From NCBI GenBank assembly GCA_002694895.1, contig NZNN01000036.1, positions 5,153-14,759 of the forward strand: 9,607 nucleotides of DNA. The letters run 5' to 3'. This stretch comes from Chloroflexota bacterium. GTDB taxonomy: Bacteria; Chloroflexota; Dehalococcoidia; Lucifugimonadales; GCA-002694895. Made by a program: the position numbers and the translations under genes. The number at the start of each line of letters is the position of its first letter. The first letter of the stretch is position 1. Below, piece after piece: positions 6,435 through 9,607 of the stretch. The notes below the pieces were generated by a model. The model was not told the DNA's origin and did not search any database. It saw only the letters and a list, made by a program, of their open reading frames with translations.

Positions 6435-7240
6435 TAAAGCAAAACTCATTACCATTTGATCTAATTGTTTTTGACATTGACGGTACTATAAAAGATCAAA
6501 ATAATCCGGTCGCGAAAAACATTATTGATATAACAGAGCATATCAAATCATTAGGATGTGCAGTAACTTATGCAACTGGAAGAATGACAAATTCAGCAAA
6601 AATTTATGCCGGATTAAAACCCAATGTTCCTATGGTTTCTTATCAAGGTGCAGAAATATTAAATCATTCTGATTATTCTATTTTGAATTCTGTAGAAATG
6701 GATAAAAAATATATTTTGGAAGTTTTAGATGTAGTTAAATTTTTCCCTGTTAAAGCAATGATTCAATATTCAAATCAAATATATTGCGATACTGATGATG
6801 GCTGGATTCAAGATTATGCATTTAGAAATAATGTGGATCTAATTTCTGATAAGAATTACATTAAGGCTCAACAAAGAGATCCCTTAAGAATGGTTATGAT
6901 AGGAGAGCCTGAAATTATAATTAATCTTGAAGTTGCTTTGAAATCACAATTATCTAATGATTTATATATTACTAGATCTCTCCCACATTTTTGTGAAGTT
7001 CTCAATAAATTTGCAGATAAAAGTTTTTCTATTGATTGGATATGTGAAAAGCTTGATATAAATAAAGAAAAAACTTTAGCTTTTGGTGATAGTTATAATG
7101 ACATAAAAATGTTGCAAAACGTTGGATATGGAGTTGCAGTTTTTAATGCTGTTGAAGAATTAAAAAATGTAGCAGATCAAGTTTTGGATATTGATGGTAA
7201 TTTTGGAATAATTGATTTTTTGAATAAAACTTTTTCTTAA
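6428..7240 (+). CDS. Cof-type HAD-superfamily phosphatase with a non-canonical start
   Basis: Probable cytosolic phosphohydrolase of small metabolites, HAD class IIB (Cof type). Read from ATT at 6428 it has 270 residues, normal for this group. Motif I is FDIDGT (15-20) with nucleophile D16 and acid/base D18; motif II is ATGR (49-52) with T50; a probable motif III lysine is at about 198; motif IV is GDSYND (220-225). The C2 cap lies between motifs II and III. The first ATG (6584) begins at residue 53, after motifs I and II, so a protein started there would lack its nucleophile. Motif I is intact in the same frame upstream, so the gene looks whole apart from its start codon. It overlaps the synthase gene by 7 bases and is probably cotranscribed. 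ATA at 6431, a -1 frameshift fusion or a sequence error are alternatives. The substrate is unknown. Confidence 0.75.
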   Translation: MIVKQNSLPFDLIVFDIDGTIKDQNNPVAKNIIDITEHIKSLGCAVTYATGRMTNSAKIYAGLKPNVPMVSYQGAEILNHSDYSILNSVEMDKKYILEVLDVVKFFPVKAMIQYSNQIYCDTDDGWIQDYAFRNNVDLISDKNYIKAQQRDPLRMVMIGEPEIIINLEVALKSQLSNDLYITRSLPHFCEVLNKFADKSFSIDWICEKLDINKEKTLAFGDSYNDIKMLQNVGYGVAVFNAVEELKNVADQVLDIDGNFGIIDFLNKTFS

Positions 7241-7974
7241 TTTTCCTGTTGTTCAATAAGTTTTTCGTATTCTTCAACTTTTTCATAATTTTCTTTTGCA
7301 AGATATAGGCATCTTTTAAAATAAAGTTCTGCAATTTCAGACTTATTTTTTATTTTCGTGTATTCAACTATTTTATTTATTTTATGGTTTTGTGGATAAA
7401 AAGAGGAAAGAGATTCGATGTCTTTTTCACATTCTGCAATTAATGAATCTTGAGAGTTTCCAATTGCAAACAATAATTTTGATAATAATTTTGATAATTC
7501 TGTCATTCTGTCATTTACATTCATAAATTCATACATTAAAGAATTTACATTTGTATCTTCTGAATCTTTTTCATCTCTTTCTTCAATTTGTTTTGAATTG
7601 TTATTTAAATATAAATTTAAATATTGAGATAATATTTCATTAATTTTCATCATGTTATTAGCGCTATCATTGATATCAATGTTTCCGCCGTCAATTAAAT
7701 CTTCATCTCTTAATTCTGCTAAATCTTGCATATTTTCTATTGTACCTATTAATTCTGGTGATGGAGGAAATGCGAATGAATTGAAATCTGATGAATTTAT
7801 TGCATTATTATCATTAACTAAAAATGGGGGCATATATTTTTTTATATCTACTTCTATAGGAAGTGTAATGATGTAAGTGCCCCATATTTCACTTGAATTA
7901 TCCTTATTAGTGAAATAAAGCAGAGCGTGCCCTTTAGGGCTTTCTTTTGATCCTTTTTGAAAAATTAAATCCAA
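7237..7974 (-). CDS. Protein of unknown function, possibly a lineage-specific family
   Basis: I do not recognise a characterised function. The 245-residue protein has a hydrophobic N-terminal part, probably beta-rich, with PKGHALLYF (13-21), WGTYIITLPI (31-40) and KYMPPFL (46-52). A linker follows with AELRDEDLIDGG (86-97), then an acidic, Asn/Glu/Asp-rich middle (120-145) and a helical C-terminal half. The last 30 residues are Glu/Lys/Tyr-rich and could form a coiled coil or a TPR-like helix pair. There is no signal peptide or membrane segment. The start is TTG at 7974-7972, supported by an AAGGT site 8 bases upstream. It is divergent from pyrD-mutL and convergent with the HAD gene, sharing the palindromic TTAA (7237-7240) in which both stop codons lie. 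From memory only, it resembles hypothetical proteins of marine Chloroflexota. Confidence 0.8.
   Translation of the reverse strand: MDLIFQKGSKESPKGHALLYFTNKDNSSEIWGTYIITLPIEVDIKKYMPPFLVNDNNAINSSDFNSFAFPPSPELIGTIENMQDLAELRDEDLIDGGNIDINDSANNMMKINEILSQYLNLYLNNNSKQIEERDEKDSEDTNVNSLMYEFMNVNDRMTELSKLLSKLLFAIGNSQDSLIAECEKDIESLSSFYPQNHKINKIVEYTKIKNKSEIAELYFKRCLYLAKENYEKVEEYEKLIEQQEN
7929..7948 (+). terminator. Possible plus-strand intrinsic terminator inside the unknown gene
   Basis: GCCC-TTTA-GGGC (7929-7940) followed by TTTCTTTT. On the plus strand this is a short G/C hairpin with a U-rich tail, antisense to the start of the unknown gene. The stem is only 4-5 base pairs and the same bases encode the PKGHA segment, so it may be chance. 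If active it would stop read-through from the methylcitrate operon before pyrD. Confidence 0.25.
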
Positions 7975-8048
7975 TTAGTTTTACCTTATATTAGATATTG
8001 AATTAATATAATATGATAAATATTCTAATCATGTATATTAATTTGTAA
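7975..8048. promoter_or_regulatory. Divergent intergenic region between the unknown gene and pyrD
   Basis: Seventy-four very AT-rich bases that should hold promoters for both directions. Rightward candidates are TTGAAT (7998-8003) with TATTCT (8021-8026) at 17-base spacing, and a perfect TATAAT (8007-8012) without a good -35 box. TATATT (8034-8039) is close enough to the pyrD ATG to allow a leaderless transcript. No convincing leftward promoter could be chosen. Confidence 0.35.
7983..7987 (-). promoter_or_regulatory. Shine-Dalgarno supporting the TTG start of the unknown gene
   Basis: AAGGT on the minus strand, 8 bases before TTG at 7974. It supports TTG as the true start. Confidence 0.6.
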
Positions 8049-9032
8049 ATGACTTTGTATAGATTTATATCAAATAATATTTTGTTTAAATTTGATCCTG
8101 AATTTATTCATGATTGTATGCAAGTTATATTATCAAATAAATTTGCACCATATTTAACCTCTTTATATTCTACTAGCAATAAACATATTAGTAAAACTTA
8201 CATAATGAGGAAAGAATTAAATTCTCCTCTGGCTTTAGCTGCTGGTTTTGATAAAAATTGTGCTATTTTAAAAGCTTTGGATAAACTGGGATTTGGATAT
8301 ATTGTTGGCGGAACTGTAACAATTAATCCTAGACCTGGAAATTTAAAACCTCGTATTACGAGATATGTGCATAATAATTCTATGGTTAATTCTTTAGGAT
8401 TCCCCAATTTGGGAGTGGAAAAAATAATAGAAAATTTAAGTAAATATGATTTAAAAACGCCTTTAATTATGAGTATTTCTGGGGATTCAATTTCTGATAT
8501 TACTGAATTATATAAACTTTTAAGTGATTATTGTTTTGGCTTTGAAATAAATATAAGTTCTCCTAATACTGAAAAATTGAAATATTTTCATGATTACAAT
8601 AATTTTGAGAATTTAATTAAAAGTTTAAATGAGATAAAGAGTAAGCCATATATGATTAAACTACCGAGATTTGGAATTTCAAATTTAGACCAAAAAAGTA
8701 AAGTTATATATGAAAAATATTTTCAAATTTTATCTGATAATAATGTTGATGGATTAGTACTTTCTAACACATTTCCTGTAGAAGATAGTATCTTGAAAGT
8801 AGGGCAAGGAGGATTAAGTGGTAAACCTTTATATCAAAATACTAAGCATTTAATTTCTTTTGCAAATCAATTTTTTAAAAATAATTTAGATATTGTTGCA
8901 TCCGGTGGAATTAGTACATCAGATGAGGTTAGAGAATTATTAAAAGAAGGAGCTAGTGGAGTTCAGTTATGGACTTCTTTAATTTATGAAGGACCTGGTT
9001 TGATTAAAAGAATAAATAAAGAACTATTATGA
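8049..9032 (+). CDS. pyrD: Dihydroorotate dehydrogenase, class 2 (quinone) type
   Basis: Oxidises dihydroorotate to orotate in pyrimidine synthesis, using FMN and, in class 2, passing electrons to membrane quinones. The 327 residues begin with an amphipathic LYRFISNNILFKFDPE stretch typical of the class 2 membrane-associating N-terminus. AGFDKN (65-70), GGTVTINPRPGN (87-98), INISSPNT (167-174) with S171 as the expected class 2 catalytic base (class 1 uses Cys), lysine K204, and the FMN-phosphate region SGGIST (285-290) through GVQLWTSLIYEGP (304-316) are visible. Differences from common family blocks as I recall them are IKLPRF (203-208) in place of a KxxPD-type segment and NTF (240-242) in place of NTT. 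There is no Shine-Dalgarno before the ATG. The TGA stop overlaps the mutL ATG (ATGA, 9029-9032), so the two are probably coupled. Confidence 0.88.
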   Translation: MTLYRFISNNILFKFDPEFIHDCMQVILSNKFAPYLTSLYSTSNKHISKTYIMRKELNSPLALAAGFDKNCAILKALDKLGFGYIVGGTVTINPRPGNLKPRITRYVHNNSMVNSLGFPNLGVEKIIENLSKYDLKTPLIMSISGDSISDITELYKLLSDYCFGFEINISSPNTEKLKYFHDYNNFENLIKSLNEIKSKPYMIKLPRFGISNLDQKSKVIYEKYFQILSDNNVDGLVLSNTFPVEDSILKVGQGGLSGKPLYQNTKHLISFANQFFKNNLDIVASGGISTSDEVRELLKEGASGVQLWTSLIYEGPGLIKRINKELL

Positions 9033-9607
9033 GAATAAAAAAATTAGAGGACAATATAATAGCTAAAATTGCGGCAGGAGAAATTATTGAAAACCCTTCT
9101 TCTGTAATTAAAGAATTAATGGATAATTGTATAGATGCACTTGCAACAAATATTGAAATTGAATTTCATAATGGGGGAAAAGATTATATTAGAATCTCTG
9201 ATAATGGGATGGGCATTATTTATGAAGATTTAAAAATAGCATTTTCAAGGCATGCTACCAGTAAATTAAATTCTGTTAATAATATATCAACAATTCAATC
9301 TATGGGATTTAGGGGTGAAGCATTGCCAAGTATTGCTACTGTTTCAAATATTGAATTAATATCAAATGTTTCATCAGAAGGCCATGCTGGAAAAATTAAT
9401 TTAGAATATGGTTCTGTTTTGAATGTGAAACCTGATGTAAGAACCAAAGGCACAACAGTTGTTGTAACAAATTTATTTGGGAATATGCCTGCAAGAAGGA
9501 ATTTTCTTAAAACTACAAGATCGGAGATTCAAAAAAATTATGATTTAATTAAAAAATATGCTTTATGTTATCCTGAGATTAAATTTAAAGTTATTTCTGA
9601 TGGCCGG
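9029..9607 (+). CDS. mutL: DNA mismatch repair protein MutL, 5' part (runs off window)
   Basis: MutL is the GHL-family ATPase that links MutS mismatch recognition to strand incision. The first 193 residues are present and open to the last base. They show the ATP-binding set: AAGEIIENPSSVIKEL (15-30) with catalytic base E29, Mg ligand N33 in MDNCIDA, DNGMG (58-62), RHATSK (74-79), GFRGEAL (93-99), and GTTVVVTNLFGNMPARRNF (141-159) leading into the second domain. E29, N33 and D58 fall at the same numbers as in E. coli MutL, which supports the ATG at 9029. The start overlaps the pyrD stop in ATGA and has only weak purines upstream, so translation is probably coupled. The C-terminal part, which would show whether it carries the endonuclease motif of non-E. 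coli MutLs, is outside the window. Confidence 0.95.
   Translation, partial: MRIKKLEDNIIAKIAAGEIIENPSSVIKELMDNCIDALATNIEIEFHNGGKDYIRISDNGMGIIYEDLKIAFSRHATSKLNSVNNISTIQSMGFRGEALPSIATVSNIELISNVSSEGHAGKINLEYGSVLNVKPDVRTKGTTVVVTNLFGNMPARRNFLKTTRSEIQKNYDLIKKYALCYPEIKFKVISDGR

Noticed and set aside
6584..7240. HAD gene as a 218-residue ORF from ATG 6584
   Set aside because: It would begin after catalytic motifs I and II, which are intact in the same frame upstream; the longer reading is far more likely.
7652..7876. Plus-strand small ORF inside the unknown gene
   Set aside because: It is a shadow of the longer minus-strand gene, which has a ribosome site and compositionally plausible domains; no ribosome site was seen for the small ORF.

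Overview
The window is AT-rich (roughly 30% G+C by eye), gene-dense bacterial chromosome from what looks like a free-living heterotroph with a streamlined genome. Genes abut or overlap by 4 bases, no gap exceeds about 115 bases, and TTG starts occur. There are no tRNA or rRNA genes, insertion sequences, phage genes or CRISPR arrays. The phylum cannot be fixed from this stretch. The uncharacterised protein at 7237-7974 recalls, from memory only and unchecked, hypothetical proteins of marine Chloroflexota (SAR202/Dehalococcoidia), which would fit the catabolic gene content.

Layout. (1) 1-936, plus strand: 3' two thirds of a class II fumarase. (2) 948-2922, minus strand: an HpcH/HpaI-type aldolase followed 4 bases later by a CCA-adding-type tRNA nucleotidyltransferase. 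(3) 2923-3036: a compact divergent promoter region. (4) 3037-7240, plus strand: an operon for the 2-methylcitrate cycle, with 2-methylcitrate dehydratase (MmgE/PrpD), methylisocitrate lyase (PrpB type), a citrate/2-methylcitrate synthase and a Cof-type HAD phosphatase. (5) 7237-7974, minus strand: a protein of unknown function. (6) 7975-8048: a second divergent intergenic region. (7) 8049-9607, plus strand: class 2 dihydroorotate dehydrogenase overlapping mutL, which runs off the window.

How the genes fit together. The three prp-type enzymes condense propionyl-CoA with oxaloacetate, dehydrate the methylcitrate and, after a rehydration by an aconitase not seen here, split methylisocitrate into succinate and pyruvate. 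Succinate re-enters the TCA cycle through fumarate, so the nearby fumarase fits metabolically although it is probably a separate transcript. The divergent aldolase belongs to a family that releases pyruvate from 2-oxo-4-hydroxy acids and may share regulation with the operon through overlapping promoters.

The most useful observation is that the HAD phosphatase has no ATG, GTG or TTG start that would include its catalytic motif. The intact N-terminus is present in frame back to 6392 and seems to need an ATT or ATA start (or another unusual mechanism) just downstream of a good Shine-Dalgarno sequence. No defence system or novel mobile system was seen.
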